A DNA stretch of 64,000 nt from Massilia soli (GTDB taxonomy: Bacteria; Pseudomonadota; Gammaproteobacteria; Burkholderiales; Burkholderiaceae_D), in the NCBI RefSeq assembly GCF_016809835.1, contig NZ_JAFBIL020000007.1, forward strand, positions 248,001 to 312,000, given 5' to 3'. The notes under the pieces are model-generated. The model was given only the letters and a program-made list of their open reading frames with translations. It was not told the origin of the DNA and made no database searches. Within the stretch, counting starts at the first letter, position 1, and each line of letters opens with the position of its first letter. The position numbers and the translations under genes are program-made. This document shows, one piece after another, positions 1 through 10,640 of this stretch.

Positions 1-1111
<1,111 letters not shown>

Positions 1112-1122
<11 letters not shown>

Positions 1123-2899
1123 TACAAAACAAAAAAACATGCGCGAGAACGCCGCCCAGGCCACCGCGCTGTTGCGCCTGGCCGCACGCCCGGACCGCCG
1201 CCACCTTGGCTGGGCCACGTTCTGGCTGGTGATCGCCGCCGCCTTCGAAGTGTCCGGCCCGATCCTCGGCAAGGCGCTGATCGACGACCACCTGCTCACG
1301 CGCGACCTCGACCTGCCGCGCATGGCGCTGCTGCTGGGCGGCTTCCTGGTCACCGGCTGGATCGCCACCGGGCTGCGCTACCTGCAGCTGGTGCGCCTGT
1401 CCGGCATGGCGATGCGTTCGGTGCAGCGCCTGCGCGAGTGGGTGTTCGCCCACGTGCTGCGCTTGCCGATGTCGTTCTTCGACCGCGCCATCACCGGCCA
1501 GTTGATCAGCCGCGTCACCAACGACACCGAAGCGGTCAAGACGCTGTACATCCAGGTACTGTTCGTCATGCTCGACAGCAGCATCGTCCTGGTTGGCACC
1601 ATGGTCGCGATGGCGTGGCTGGACTGGCGCCTGATGCTGATCGTGCTGGCCCTGCTGCCGGCGGTGCTGGGCATCGTCTGGCTGTATCAGCGCCTGTCGG
1701 CGCCGGCCGTCACGCGCGCCCGCGCGCTGCGCAGCGACATCAACGGCCAGATGGCGGAGACCATCGGCGGCATGAGCGTGCTACAGGCGAATAACGCCGA
1801 GGCGCGCTTCGCAAAACGCTTCGCCGCGACCAACCATGACCACTACCTGGCCCGCGTGGCCGAACTGCGCGCCAACGCCTTCCTGCTGCGCCCCGCGCTC
1901 GACCTGCTCAATGTGGTGCTGCTGGCGGTGGTGATTTACAGCTTTGGCCAGCGCCAGATGAATGCGATCGAAGTGGGCATCCTGTACGCGTTCATCAGCT
2001 ATATCGCGCGCGTGGTGGAGCCGCTGATCCAGATCACGATGCAGTTCAGCGGCCTGCAACAGGCGGTGGTGGCCAGCGCGCGGGTCAAGGCGCTGCTCGA
2101 CGAGCCAGGTGCGCCGGAACACGCGATCGGCCGCAGCGGCCTGCCGGCGGCGGCGCCGGCCGAAGGCGCACCGGCGGTGAAAATTTCGCATTTGACTTTC
2201 GGCTACGCCCCCGGCCAGCCGGTGCTGCACGACCTGTCGCTGGAGGTGGCCCATGGCGCCTTTATCGGCATTGTCGGCCATACCGGCAGCGGCAAATCGA
2301 CCCTGCTGTCGCTGATGCTGCGCTACTATCCAAGCCCGCACGGCAGCATCGAGATCGGCGGCCAGGCGCTCGACGGCATCGACAACGAGCGCTTCCGCGC
2401 CGAAGTCGGGCTGGTGCCGCAGGACCCGTTCCTGCTGGCGGCGTCGGCGCGCGAAAACATCGATATGGGACGCGGCCTGACCCAGGCCGACATCGAAACG
2501 GCGGCGCGCGCGGCCCACGCCCACGACTTCATTGCGGCGCTGGAACAAGGCTACGACACCTCGCTTGGCGAAGCCGGCGGACGCTTGTCGACCGGGCAGA
2601 AGCAGCTGATCGCGATTGCGCGCGCACTGGCGGGCAAGCCGCGCATCCTGCTGCTGGACGAGGCGACCTCGCATATCGACAGCCAGACCGAGCAGATTGT
2701 GCAGGTCGCGCTGAACGAGCTGCGCGGCCAGGTGACGATCATCGCGATCGCGCACCGCCTGTCGACCATCCGCGAGGCTGACCGCATCGTGGTGCTGAAC
2801 CATGGACGGATCGCCGAAAGCGGCGCGCATGAGGACTTGATGCGCATCGATGGCGGCTTGTACCAGCGCCTCTACCTGCTGCAGCAGCTGGAAGCCTAG
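1112..2899 (+). CDS. mdlB: ABC exporter half-transporter, MdlB-like
   Basis: 595 residues: an N-terminal six-helix ABC exporter membrane domain (about 30-320) and a C-terminal nucleotide-binding domain with Walker A GHTGSGKST, Walker B ILLLDE and the H-loop AHRLS. The catalytic Glu is present, but the signature is LSTGQ rather than LSGGQ. Together with the Asp in the upstream partner, this gives one good and one degenerate ATP site. The ATG at 1112 was chosen because it overlaps the mdlA stop; the frame is open upstream inside mdlA, but that part is a shadow. A second in-frame ATG at 1139 is possible. Its stop interlocks with that of the convergent YfiR-like gene in the tetramer CTAG. Confidence 0.88.
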
Positions 2900-3459
2900 C
2901 GCTCGCCCTTATCGACATAGTGGGCCACCGACAGCAGGCGCGAACTCAGTTTGAGCCCGGCCTTCTCGGCTGCGGCCAGCGACACTTCGAAGCGCACCCG
3001 TTGGTCGACGATGCGCAGGTTGATCACGCTGCCATGTCGCAGCGCGTGGTCGAATTCGGTGATGGTCAGAATGCCTTCGGCGGCCGCGGCGCGCAGCAGC
3101 CGCTCGGCGCGCTCGGATTCGCCCAGCCCGACGAACAGCACATGGACGGCGTCGAGATGGTCGCCCGGCCCCAGCGTCCTGACGCCGACGGGGCGCGCAT
3201 TGATGCCGCGCGCGCCGACGATGCGCGCCAGTTCGCGCGCGATGTCGTCGGCGCCGACCACGCCGATCACCAGCGGCGCCGGGGCGGCGTGGCCGGAAAA
3301 ATCGACATAGCCGATGAACTTGGACACGAACGCCGCCTTGATGCCACGCTCGCTGCCGATGTCGGCCGCGGCGGCGGGCGCCAGCGCGGCGGCCAGCGCC
3401 AGCACGGCGGCCTTGCCGTACCGCCGCGGCAGCGACATCATCCGGAAAAAAGGTCGCAT
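2896..3459 (-). CDS. YfiR-like periplasmic protein (DUF4154)
   Basis: 187 residues with a signal peptide (an Ala/Leu-rich stretch ending near AAAADIG) followed by a YfiR/DUF4154-type domain: an early KAAFVSKFIGYVDF segment, then LVIGVVG and LTITE-type beta strands. In Pseudomonas, YfiR is a periplasmic repressor of the diguanylate cyclase YfiN. The ATG at 3459 lies 8 bases after the TonB receptor stop, so the two form an operon; an ATG pair at 3441/3438 is an alternative start. No YfiN-type gene follows in the operon, but a membrane-anchored diguanylate cyclase with a periplasmic sensor domain is divergently transcribed just beyond the receptor. A regulatory link between them is inference. 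Confidence 0.75.
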   Translation of the reverse strand: MRPFFRMMSLPRRYGKAAVLALAAALAPAAAADIGSERGIKAAFVSKFIGYVDFSGHAAPAPLVIGVVGADDIARELARIVGARGINARPVGVRTLGPGDHLDAVHVLFVGLGESERAERLLRAAAAEGILTITEFDHALRHGSVINLRIVDQRVRFEVSLAAAEKAGLKLSSRLLSVAHYVDKGER

Positions 3460-3467
3460 CGGCGGCT

Positions 3468-5384
3468 TCAGAAGCGCTTGACCAGTTTGATCATGGCGCT
3501 GCGCTGGAACATGTTGGCCGTGCGCGCGCTGCCGAATTCGGCATGCGACGAATGCAGCAGGTTCTTGCCGATCAGCGCGATGTCGAGGTTCTCCCCCAGG
3601 CTCCAGGTCCACTGCGCGTCGAGCTCGGTGTATGCCGGCACCGCGGGATTGGGCAGGCCGGAGTTATAGCGCAGCGAGAAGTCGATCTTGTGGGCGTCGG
3701 TCAGGTCGAAGTACGAGCGCAGGAACCACTGGCGGCGCGCATCGTTGTTGGCCAGGCCGGTGCTTGCGCTGGCGTCCCGGCTGTCCGGGCTGAAGCCCAG
3801 CTCGACATCCTGGACCACCACGCCGCCCGACAGGCGCCAGTTGGAGCGCGGCTGCCAGCGCCACCATGCTTCAATCCCTTTGCTGGCGCCTTCGCCCAGG
3901 TTCCTGAACTCCGATCCGCCCTGCGCCCGCGGCTCCAGCGTGCGCAGCCTGTCATAGTCGGCGCGGTAGGCGGTCACCGAGTACGAAAAGGTATCGGTCA
4001 TCTGCGAGCGGTAGCCCAGCTCGGCCACCTTGACGACTTCGGACACGAAATCCGGCCCGCCCGCGATCGCATACTGCGGCACGCCGTTGACGACGGCCGG
4101 TACGGTCGGCGCATAGAGGTCGCGGTCGATGCGCGACGGCGCCCGCACCGAGCGCGCCAGGCTGCCCCATACCAGGTGGCGCGCACCGGGCGTCCAGGCC
4201 AGGCGCAGGTTGGGCAGGTGTTCCAGGCCGGTGTAGTGGTTGCGTTCCAGCTTGAGGCCGAGCGTCGCCTTCAGCGTCGGCGACAGGGTGACCTCATCCT
4301 GGGCGAACAGGTTGGTCCAGTCCAGCCGCAGCTCTTCGGGAAGGAATCCGAACGCCGGACCGTTGGTGACCCGGTCCCTGGCGCTGCGATAGCCGCCGCC
4401 CCACGACAGCCGGTGGCTCTCGCCGAGGCGCACATTGTGCTGCAGCGACAGGTCTACCGTATCGAGGCGCTCGAAAAACGCGGCCGGCTGGTTGCGCTCG
4501 GTGTGGTCGAGAATCAGGCCGATATGCAGGTCCGAGCCGCCCGCCAGGCGCATGTCGAGGGCGGTGGTCAGGTTGGCGCCGCTGATGGCGATGTTGCGGG
4601 TGCCGGTCTGCCCGAGGTGGCCCTCGTAGGCGTCGGCGGAGACGCGCAGCCCGTAGCCGCCCAGGTCCCAGTCGGCGCGGAAGCCCGCCTGCTGGCGCCG
4701 GAAGCCGGTATTGGTGTCGACGCCGGATGCGGTCAGGGTGTCGTCGACCTCGATCGCCTTGGCGTACAGGCGGTAATGGCCGTTCGGGATCCTGGCGCCG
4801 AAGCGCATGCCCCCGGTGCGCACGTCATCGCCGGCGGCCGCAGCCGCCAGGCCGCCCTGCGAATCCTTGGACGACTTGGTGATGATGTTGATGACGCCAT
4901 TGACCGCATTGGCGCCGTAGATCGTCGCGCCCGGGCCGCTGATGACTTCAATGCGTTCGATATCGCTGATCAGGACATCCTGGGCATCCCAGTAGACGCC
5001 CGAGAACAGCGGCGAGTAGACGCTGCGGCCATCGATCAGCACCAGCAGCTTGTTCTGGAACGGGGTGTTGAAGCCGCGCGCGGTAATCGCGTAGTTGCGC
5101 GCATCGACCCGCGCCACCTGCAGGTTGGGCGCAAGGCGCAGCGCTTCAGGCAGGGTGAGGATGCCGCTGCGCGCGATGTCGGTGGCGCTGATGATGTAGA
5201 TCGATGCAGCCGCATTGGCCAGCCGCTCCTCCTGGCGCGACACCGACGTGACCACCACTTCACTGAGTTGTTCGAGCGACAGCGAGGGCAAGTCCTGGTC
5301 GTCGGCGATCGCTGCGCTGCAGCAAAGGCCGAGGGTGGCTGCGACGGCCAGCCGCAAGCCCGGGCGTTTCCGGATGAGATGCAT
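3468..5384 (-). CDS. TonB-dependent outer-membrane receptor
   Basis: 638 residues. A signal peptide (about 1-27, ending SAAIADD) is followed by a plug domain with the typical segments LPEALRLAPNLQV, RGFN and IERIEVISGPGATIYGANAV, then a long beta-barrel rich in alternating aromatic strands and ending in Phe (KLVKRF), as barrels do. Upstream of the ATG on the coding strand is GGAG at good spacing. It is the first gene of an operon with the YfiR-like protein. TonB receptor / YfiR / GGDEF groupings are common in proteobacteria, and the receptor may relay an envelope cue rather than only import a ligand. The ligand is unknown. Confidence 0.88.
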   Translation of the reverse strand: MHLIRKRPGLRLAVAATLGLCCSAAIADDQDLPSLSLEQLSEVVVTSVSRQEERLANAAASIYIISATDIARSGILTLPEALRLAPNLQVARVDARNYAITARGFNTPFQNKLLVLIDGRSVYSPLFSGVYWDAQDVLISDIERIEVISGPGATIYGANAVNGVINIITKSSKDSQGGLAAAAAGDDVRTGGMRFGARIPNGHYRLYAKAIEVDDTLTASGVDTNTGFRRQQAGFRADWDLGGYGLRVSADAYEGHLGQTGTRNIAISGANLTTALDMRLAGGSDLHIGLILDHTERNQPAAFFERLDTVDLSLQHNVRLGESHRLSWGGGYRSARDRVTNGPAFGFLPEELRLDWTNLFAQDEVTLSPTLKATLGLKLERNHYTGLEHLPNLRLAWTPGARHLVWGSLARSVRAPSRIDRDLYAPTVPAVVNGVPQYAIAGGPDFVSEVVKVAELGYRSQMTDTFSYSVTAYRADYDRLRTLEPRAQGGSEFRNLGEGASKGIEAWWRWQPRSNWRLSGGVVVQDVELGFSPDSRDASASTGLANNDARRQWFLRSYFDLTDAHKIDFSLRYNSGLPNPAVPAYTELDAQWTWSLGENLDIALIGKNLLHSSHAEFGSARTANMFQRSAMIKLVKRF

Positions 5385-5607
5385 ACAACTCCAATGAGGA
5401 AGGAAAGCACGGTGCTGGGGCTGGGGAGCCCGGGCAGGAAGCCGGAATTATACCCACGGGCATTTTAAAACCGTTGCTCGTTCACAACGGCTGTACCCTC
5501 TTGACAGATCCCGCCACGACAGCGTATCCGGCAAGTAAATACGGTGTTAGTGTGCAGTATTCGAAAAAATCTGGGCTTGCCATGATTTTTCCGTCTTGCA
5601 ACACGAA

Positions 5608-5613
5608 TATAAT
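5608..5613 (+). promoter_or_regulatory. -10-like hexamer for the TPR-GGDEF gene
   Basis: A perfect TATAAT lies 29 bases before the chosen start at 5642. The best -35 candidate at the right distance is a poor T-rich stretch near 5586, so activator help or a weak promoter is likely. It lies in the 257-base divergent region shared with the TonB receptor. Confidence 0.4.
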
Positions 5614-5641
5614 TGTGCACAGATCCACTCAGAGGGACGTG

Positions 5642-7756
5642 ATGCCAACTGGCGACATGATCGGGACAATCCACAAACGCAAGGGCGCTGCGATGCTGGC
5701 AGCGCTTTGCCTGGTCTCGTCCATGGCCATGGCACAAGTGAGTGACCTGGACCGGCGTCTGGCCGAGATCCGCGAGGTTGGCCGCTTCGTGCCGGAAAAG
5801 GCGGTGGGCCAGCTACGCCAGATCGAAGCCGGCGCGCGCGCCGCGCCGCCGGCCACCAAGGGCGAATGGCTCAACGTGCTGTCGCTCGCCGAACGCGCGA
5901 TCGGCCGTCACGACGCTGCGCTGGCACTGGCCGACGAACTGGTCGTCCTCGGAAAGAAGCACAATGACAAGGTCCTGGTCGCCAAGGGCTTGCTGTCGAA
6001 AGCGTATGTCGCGTCGCGAAAGAACCAGAACGAGCTGGCGCACCAGTTGATCTGGGAAGCCGAGCGCATGGCCGGCGGCACCGCCGACATGCCGCTGCGC
6101 GTCGAAGCGGCGATCACCTCGGGCGCCGCCTACGCCGAGGAAGGCAACCTGCCGGCCGCACTGGGCAAGCTGCAGGAAGCGGTCGCATTGGCGCGCAGCC
6201 ATGGCGCGCCGATCCCGCAGGTGATGGCCCTGAACGCGCTGGCGTCCCAGTATGGCAGGCTGAAAGAGTACGACAAGGGTTTCGAGGCGCTGGCCGAAGC
6301 GTCGACCATCGCCGTCAAGACCAACTCGCCGGGCCGCATGGCCACGCTGAAGAACACCGAATACGGGTTGGCCCTCGAAACCGGCCAGGCCGACCGCGCC
6401 CTCAACGCCCTGCTCGAAGCGCTCGCGCTGCAGCGCAGAATCGGCGCCGAGACGATGATCGTCGGTTCGCTGGTCGATCTGTCGGACAACTACCTGAAGC
6501 GGCAGGACTTCAACCGCGCGGCAAGCTATGCGCGCCAGGCCATCACGGCAGCGAACAAGGTGCACAGCGATGGCGACGAAGCGATCGCCCGCATCAACCT
6601 GGGACAGGCCCACCTGGGCCGTGGCCAGCTGGCCGAGGGCAAGCGCGAATTCGACATCGGCCTGGCTTATTTCGAGCAGTCTGGCGACAAGCCGGAACTC
6701 CGCACCGTGTTGCAGGAATACGGCGAGGCGCTGGAACGCGCGGGCGACATGGCTGGCGCAGTGGCGGCCTACCACCGCGAGCGCGCCATCGCCGACGACC
6801 TGTTCAAGGATAGCCGCCAGAAGGCGCTGCTGGAGCTGCAGGCAAAATACGAAACCGAAAAAAAACAGCGCCAGATCGCACTGCTTAGCCGCGAGAACCA
6901 GCTCAAGACCACCGAGATCGACAACCGCCGCCTGCAGCAGCGGGTCTGGTGGCTTCTCGCGCTGGTGTTCGCGATGGCCGCGGTCATTGTCGGCACCCTG
7001 TACCGCAAGGTCCGCAGCGCCAACGCCCGGCTGGAAGAGAAGAACCAGGAACTCAAGCAGCAAAGCTCGCGCGATCCGCTCACCGGCTTGTACAACCGGC
7101 GCCACTTCCAGGAGTTCATGCGCAACCATGTGCACACCGAGCAGCGCGGCTCCGGCACCTCGGGCGAGGAAGTCATCGGCGCGATCTTCCTGCTCGATGT
7201 CGACCACTTCAAGCATGTCAACGACCGCCACGGCCACGCCGCCGGCGACATGGTGCTGAAGATGATCTCGGATCACCTGCGCGTGATCCTGCGCGAAACC
7301 GACATGATCGTGCGCTGGGGCGGCGAGGAATTCCTGGCCTTCCTGCCGGCGATTCCACGCAGCGGCGTCGACGAGATCGCCGCGCGCCTGCTCGCCGGCG
7401 TTGCGGCGCAGGACATCGTCTACCAGGGCAGCACGATTCCGGTGCGCGTTTCGGTCGGCTACGCGCCGTTCCCGCTCAAGCCCGGCAGCGCCGAACTATC
7501 GTGGGAGCGCGCCGTCAACCTGGTCGACATGGCGCTGTACCTGGCCAAGGCACACGGCCGCAACCGCGCCTACGGCGTGCGCGGCTTCGCCAATTTCGAC
7601 AAGACCTCGATGGAAAATATCGAGCAAGACCTCGAACGCGCCTGGCGCGAAGGCTTCGTCGACATGACGGTGGTGCTGGGCGACACGCCCGCGCCACGCA
7701 AAGCGGCATGGCCGCAGGCCGACGTGCAGGCCGAGCAGCGCGCCACCATCAACTGA
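5642..7756 (+). CDS. Diguanylate cyclase with periplasmic TPR sensor domain
   Basis: 704 residues. A signal-type N-terminus (to about AMAQ) leads into helical TPR-like repeats (about 40-400), a coiled-coil, a membrane helix near 435-455 and a C-terminal GGDEF domain. The active-site motif is GGEEF at 560-564. The product-inhibition site RxxD (RETD) sits five residues before it, so an active, feedback-controlled c-di-GMP synthase is expected. About 50 residues beyond the catalytic domain end in a Glu/Arg-rich tail. The ATG at 5642 has AGAGGG at good spacing; the longer frame from 5474 has no support. The layout suggests sensing of a periplasmic peptide or protein signal. Confidence 0.88.
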   Translation: MPTGDMIGTIHKRKGAAMLAALCLVSSMAMAQVSDLDRRLAEIREVGRFVPEKAVGQLRQIEAGARAAPPATKGEWLNVLSLAERAIGRHDAALALADELVVLGKKHNDKVLVAKGLLSKAYVASRKNQNELAHQLIWEAERMAGGTADMPLRVEAAITSGAAYAEEGNLPAALGKLQEAVALARSHGAPIPQVMALNALASQYGRLKEYDKGFEALAEASTIAVKTNSPGRMATLKNTEYGLALETGQADRALNALLEALALQRRIGAETMIVGSLVDLSDNYLKRQDFNRAASYARQAITAANKVHSDGDEAIARINLGQAHLGRGQLAEGKREFDIGLAYFEQSGDKPELRTVLQEYGEALERAGDMAGAVAAYHRERAIADDLFKDSRQKALLELQAKYETEKKQRQIALLSRENQLKTTEIDNRRLQQRVWWLLALVFAMAAVIVGTLYRKVRSANARLEEKNQELKQQSSRDPLTGLYNRRHFQEFMRNHVHTEQRGSGTSGEEVIGAIFLLDVDHFKHVNDRHGHAAGDMVLKMISDHLRVILRETDMIVRWGGEEFLAFLPAIPRSGVDEIAARLLAGVAAQDIVYQGSTIPVRVSVGYAPFPLKPGSAELSWERAVNLVDMALYLAKAHGRNRAYGVRGFANFDKTSMENIEQDLERAWREGFVDMTVVLGDTPAPRKAAWPQADVQAEQRATIN

Positions 7757-7831
7757 CGCGGCATCGCGCGCAAACCACTCCCCGTATGCGACATCCTGGG
7801 CGGCGAAATGCGCGTTTCGTCCGGCCTGCCG

Positions 7832-7860
7832 TTGCGCCGCCGTCCTGATTTCCTTACATT
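7832..7860 (+). promoter_or_regulatory. Possible sigma-70 promoter for the DUF5694 gene
   Basis: TTGCGC at 7832-7837 and TACATT at 7855-7860 are separated by 17 bases, 40 bases before the start at 7900. Each box matches only part of the consensus, so this is a weak prediction. The rest of the 143-base gap shows nothing else. Confidence 0.3.
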
Positions 7861-7899
7861 GTGCAGCTACTCAACAATCAGCGCGGATCGGGAAACGAC

Positions 7900-8952
7900 A
7901 TGACGACATCGGCCAAGTGGATCCTGGCGTTACTGGCGGCGGCGCCGCTCGCCGTGCAAGCGCAAGGCCAGCTGGCCACGCTCGACCGCGGCATGTACGG
8001 AGCGCGCGCCCAGGTGCTGGTACTGGGCACGATCCACCTGAACGCCCTGCCGGCCGGCTTCAACCCGGCGGCACTGGACGGCGTCCTGGACAAGCTGGCC
8101 GCGTTCAGGCCCGACATCGTCACCATTGAAGCCGAGTCCGGCGAGGAATGCGATCTGGCGGCCCGCCACCCGGCAAAGTACGGCGCGGACTATTGCGCAC
8201 CAGCCGATGCCGCCAGGGCCGCCACCGGCCTGGATGTTCCGGCGGCCATCGCGGAAGTCGACAAGACCCTCAAGGCCTGGCCCGCGCAAGCGACGCCGGC
8301 GCAGCGGCGGCGCCTGGTCGCGCTGTTCCTGGCGGCGCAGGACCGCGCCTCGGCCTACGTGCAGTGGCTGCAGCTGGCGGAGGCCGAGCGCCACCCTGCC
8401 GACAGCCTGGACGCGGCGCTGGTCGGCCAGCTCGGCAACATCGCCAAGCGCAACAATGAGAACTATCAGGTAGCGGCCCGGCTGGCAGCGCGGCTCGGTT
8501 TGCAACGGGTCCATGCCGTCGACAACCATACCGGCGACCGCATCGACGTGCCCGACATCAAAGCCTTCGTCAAGGAGATAGAGGCGGCCTGGGCCGAGGG
8601 AGGCGCGTTGTTGAAACAGCGCGACCAGCGCCAGCAGGTGCTGGCGCAAGCGCCTGACTTGCTGCCCCTGTACCGCTACCTGAACCAGCCGCAAGGCCTG
8701 GCGGTGTACGCCGAAGCCAACGTGGGCCCGGCGATGCGCGCGAAGTCGCCGCAAGGGTATCCGCGGATCTGGGTCGGCGGCTGGGAAATCCGCAACCTGC
8801 GCATGGTGGCCAACATCCGCGAAACCTTCCGCGAGCGTCCCGGCGCGCGCGTGGTCTCCATCGTCGGGGTCGCGCACAAGCCGTGGCTCGACGGCTGGCT
8901 CGGCCAGCTGCAGGGTGTCGACATCGTCGACGTGCAAGCGGTCTTGAAATAA
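7900..8952 (+). CDS. Secreted DUF5694-family protein
   Basis: 350 residues with a signal peptide (ending LAVQAQG). The mature part starts with a VLVLGTIHL motif, then an acidic IEAESGEECD region and a long helical middle, and ends with the VVSIVGVAHKPWLDGWL strand-helix typical of DUF5694 proteins. These resemble TraB/GumN-like folds, in which a GTxH segment and conserved Glu/His residues could form a metallopeptidase-like site; no activity is proven. The ATG at 7900 has GGGAAA before it; an upstream GTG at 7861 would spoil the signal peptide. It stands alone, with a convergent lipoprotein gene downstream. Confidence 0.65.
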   Translation: MTTSAKWILALLAAAPLAVQAQGQLATLDRGMYGARAQVLVLGTIHLNALPAGFNPAALDGVLDKLAAFRPDIVTIEAESGEECDLAARHPAKYGADYCAPADAARAATGLDVPAAIAEVDKTLKAWPAQATPAQRRRLVALFLAAQDRASAYVQWLQLAEAERHPADSLDAALVGQLGNIAKRNNENYQVAARLAARLGLQRVHAVDNHTGDRIDVPDIKAFVKEIEAAWAEGGALLKQRDQRQQVLAQAPDLLPLYRYLNQPQGLAVYAEANVGPAMRAKSPQGYPRIWVGGWEIRNLRMVANIRETFRERPGARVVSIVGVAHKPWLDGWLGQLQGVDIVDVQAVLK

Positions 8953-8964
8953 GCGCTGGCTGGA

Positions 8965-9300
8965 TTAATCCGGCTCGGCAGCTTCCTGGATTTTTTCGCC
9001 GGCGCGTTCGACCTTCTTGCCGGCTTGTTTGGTCGCCTCTTCCAGCCCGCGGCTGGCGTCGCTGGTCGCGTCTTCAATCTTGTCGCCGGTGCTGCGCGCG
9101 GCCTCGGCCATCTTCTCGCCCGCTTCCTCGGCCTTGTCGAGCTTTTCCTGGATCTTGCGCGCGACCTCGTCGCCGGCATTGTCGATCGCGGCGCCGGCCT
9201 TTTGCGCCGGCCCGACATCGTCTTCGCGCGGGGTGCAGGCGGCAAGGCCGGCAAGGATGGCGAGCGCCAGGGTGGCGCGGGCGATGATCGTGGTGTTCAT
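8965..9300 (-). CDS. Small amphipathic-helix lipoprotein
   Basis: 111 residues. The signal peptide ends in a lipobox (LAGLAAC), so the mature protein is probably lipid-anchored in the envelope. The rest is a continuous run of charged Ala/Lys/Glu-rich heptad-like repeats (KAGAAIDNAGDEV, KLDKAEEAGEKM and so on), resembling apolipoprotein or LEA-type amphipathic helices. AGGGGAA lies upstream of the ATG at 9300. Proteins of this type are often stress-induced; the function is unknown. Confidence 0.7.
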   Translation of the reverse strand: MNTTIIARATLALAILAGLAACTPREDDVGPAQKAGAAIDNAGDEVARKIQEKLDKAEEAGEKMAEAARSTGDKIEDATSDASRGLEEATKQAGKKVERAGEKIQEAAEPD

Positions 9301-9363
9301 GGTTAGGTTCCCCTGATGATATTGCTTCGTAGCATACACCTGTGCAGGCGGGAACGGCACGAA

Positions 9364-9714
9364 TCAGCGCAGGTGGCGCGCCTGCATGTACCGGATCCGC
9401 TCGCGCTCGATGTGGGCGAGCACCGCCGCGTTGGCGGGGTTGGACGATGCCGAGCGCGTCGCGTCCATCCATTTCTGGATATCGGCGTCAACCTGCGCGT
9501 CGAGTTTCTGGGCGTCGGAACGGGCATGGCCTGACGCCTCCTGCCCGGCATAGCACGCGCGCCAGGTCTTGATCTGCTTCTGGACGCGGTGCACGCCCTC
9601 CCTGGTAACTGAGCGGCTCGGGATGTCCGGCGCGACGCAGTCGAAACTGGAGGCCAGCGCCGGCGCGCTTGCACAGGCCAGCGTGAACAAGGCGAAATTC
9701 AGCGAAGCTTTCAT
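9364..9714 (-). CDS. Small secreted protein of unknown function
   Basis: 116 residues with a clear signal peptide (ending APALASS), two cysteines in the mature part (FDC and RACY) that could form a disulphide, and a helical charged C-terminus. A GGAGGA site precedes the ATG. It has the same direction as the amphipathic lipoprotein, 63 bases upstream of it. I do not recognise the family. Confidence 0.6.
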   Translation of the reverse strand: MKASLNFALFTLACASAPALASSFDCVAPDIPSRSVTREGVHRVQKQIKTWRACYAGQEASGHARSDAQKLDAQVDADIQKWMDATRSASSNPANAAVLAHIERERIRYMQARHLR

Positions 9715-9806
9715 GAGGAGTCCTCCGTCAGATAGCTTAAATAGTAGACTAAATTATAATTTTCCTCTACATTTTTTGGTGGCCCTCCCTGCGAGGCGCC
9801 CGGCGC

Positions 9807-10631
9807 CTACCAGCAGCTTCCCGCCAGCCACCTGCCACCGCGGGCACGGCAGTCGGCTTTTTCCTTCTCCAGCTTTCCGGCGTCGCTGTTTTGCCATGCG
9901 ACCCGCGCCGTACTGATCTTCTCCTTCAGGCTGCGCGTGTCGCCATCCTCGCCCCAGTTGCGCACAAAACCCTGCAAGCGCTGCTGCGCCTTGATGAAGG
10001 TGGCGTCGTCGATCGCACGGTCGACCTCGGCGACGGTGTCGCGCCACGCCCTGGCGCGCTGCTGCTTGCGCTCGCAGGCGCTGGACGCCTTGTTGAGCCC
10101 TTGCTGGAGGCGCTGCAGCTGCTCCGGCGTGGCGCGGGTCGAGCGCAGTGCGATCAGTTCGGCCTGCGCTTCATTGAGCTTGCACTCGGCGCCGAGCGCC
10201 AGCGCGCGGTCGACGCGCGCCTCGATCTTGCGCGGCTTATCCCACATCCACAAGCCCAGCACGATGGCCAGCAGCCCGATCCACCAGCGCAGCTTGACCG
10301 GGCCGCGTTCGGGCTTGACCGGCGCTGGCGCGGGAGCGGCCTTGCGGCCCCAGCCTCGCGCGGGCGGCGCCGCTGCCGGCGCAGGCGCAGCGGCCGCCGG
10401 CGTGGCTGCCGCGGCCGCTGGCGCGGGCGCCGGTGCACGCGCGGGCTCTGGCATGCGCACGGGCGCCGGCGGCGGCGCCGGATGAATATATGGGGCAGCC
10501 GCCGGCCGCGTGTGGGCCGGGTTGTCAACGCCGGGGTGCTGCCCGGTGCCGCAGTATGGGCAAAAGTCGACCTTGCGCGGCAAAGGACGCGCGCAGGCCG
10601 CATGGATACAACGGTACACTTGCTCTTGCAC
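9807..10631 (-). CDS. Zinc-ribbon, Pro/Ala-linker membrane protein (fifth gene of tubulin-like operon)
   Basis: 274 residues. A four-cysteine zinc ribbon at 8-27 (CxxxxC and CPYC) leads into an 80-residue Pro/Ala-rich linker, one membrane helix (about 114-130, WWIGLLAIVLGLWMW), then a charged helical region that probably lies outside the membrane. The last ten residues carry two cysteines (DCRARGG and SCW). The start lies 9 bases after the tubulin-like gene's stop, so the two are in one operon. The layout places a cytoplasmic zinc ribbon on a flexible tether next to the tubulin-like protein. No known function. Confidence 0.6.
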   Translation of the reverse strand: MQEQVYRCIHAACARPLPRKVDFCPYCGTGQHPGVDNPAHTRPAAAPYIHPAPPPAPVRMPEPARAPAPAPAAAAATPAAAAPAPAAAPPARGWGRKAAPAPAPVKPERGPVKLRWWIGLLAIVLGLWMWDKPRKIEARVDRALALGAECKLNEAQAELIALRSTRATPEQLQRLQQGLNKASSACERKQQRARAWRDTVAEVDRAIDDATFIKAQQRLQGFVRNWGEDGDTRSLKEKISTARVAWQNSDAGKLEKEKADCRARGGRWLAGSCW

Positions 10632-10640
10632 GTAAGGCCT

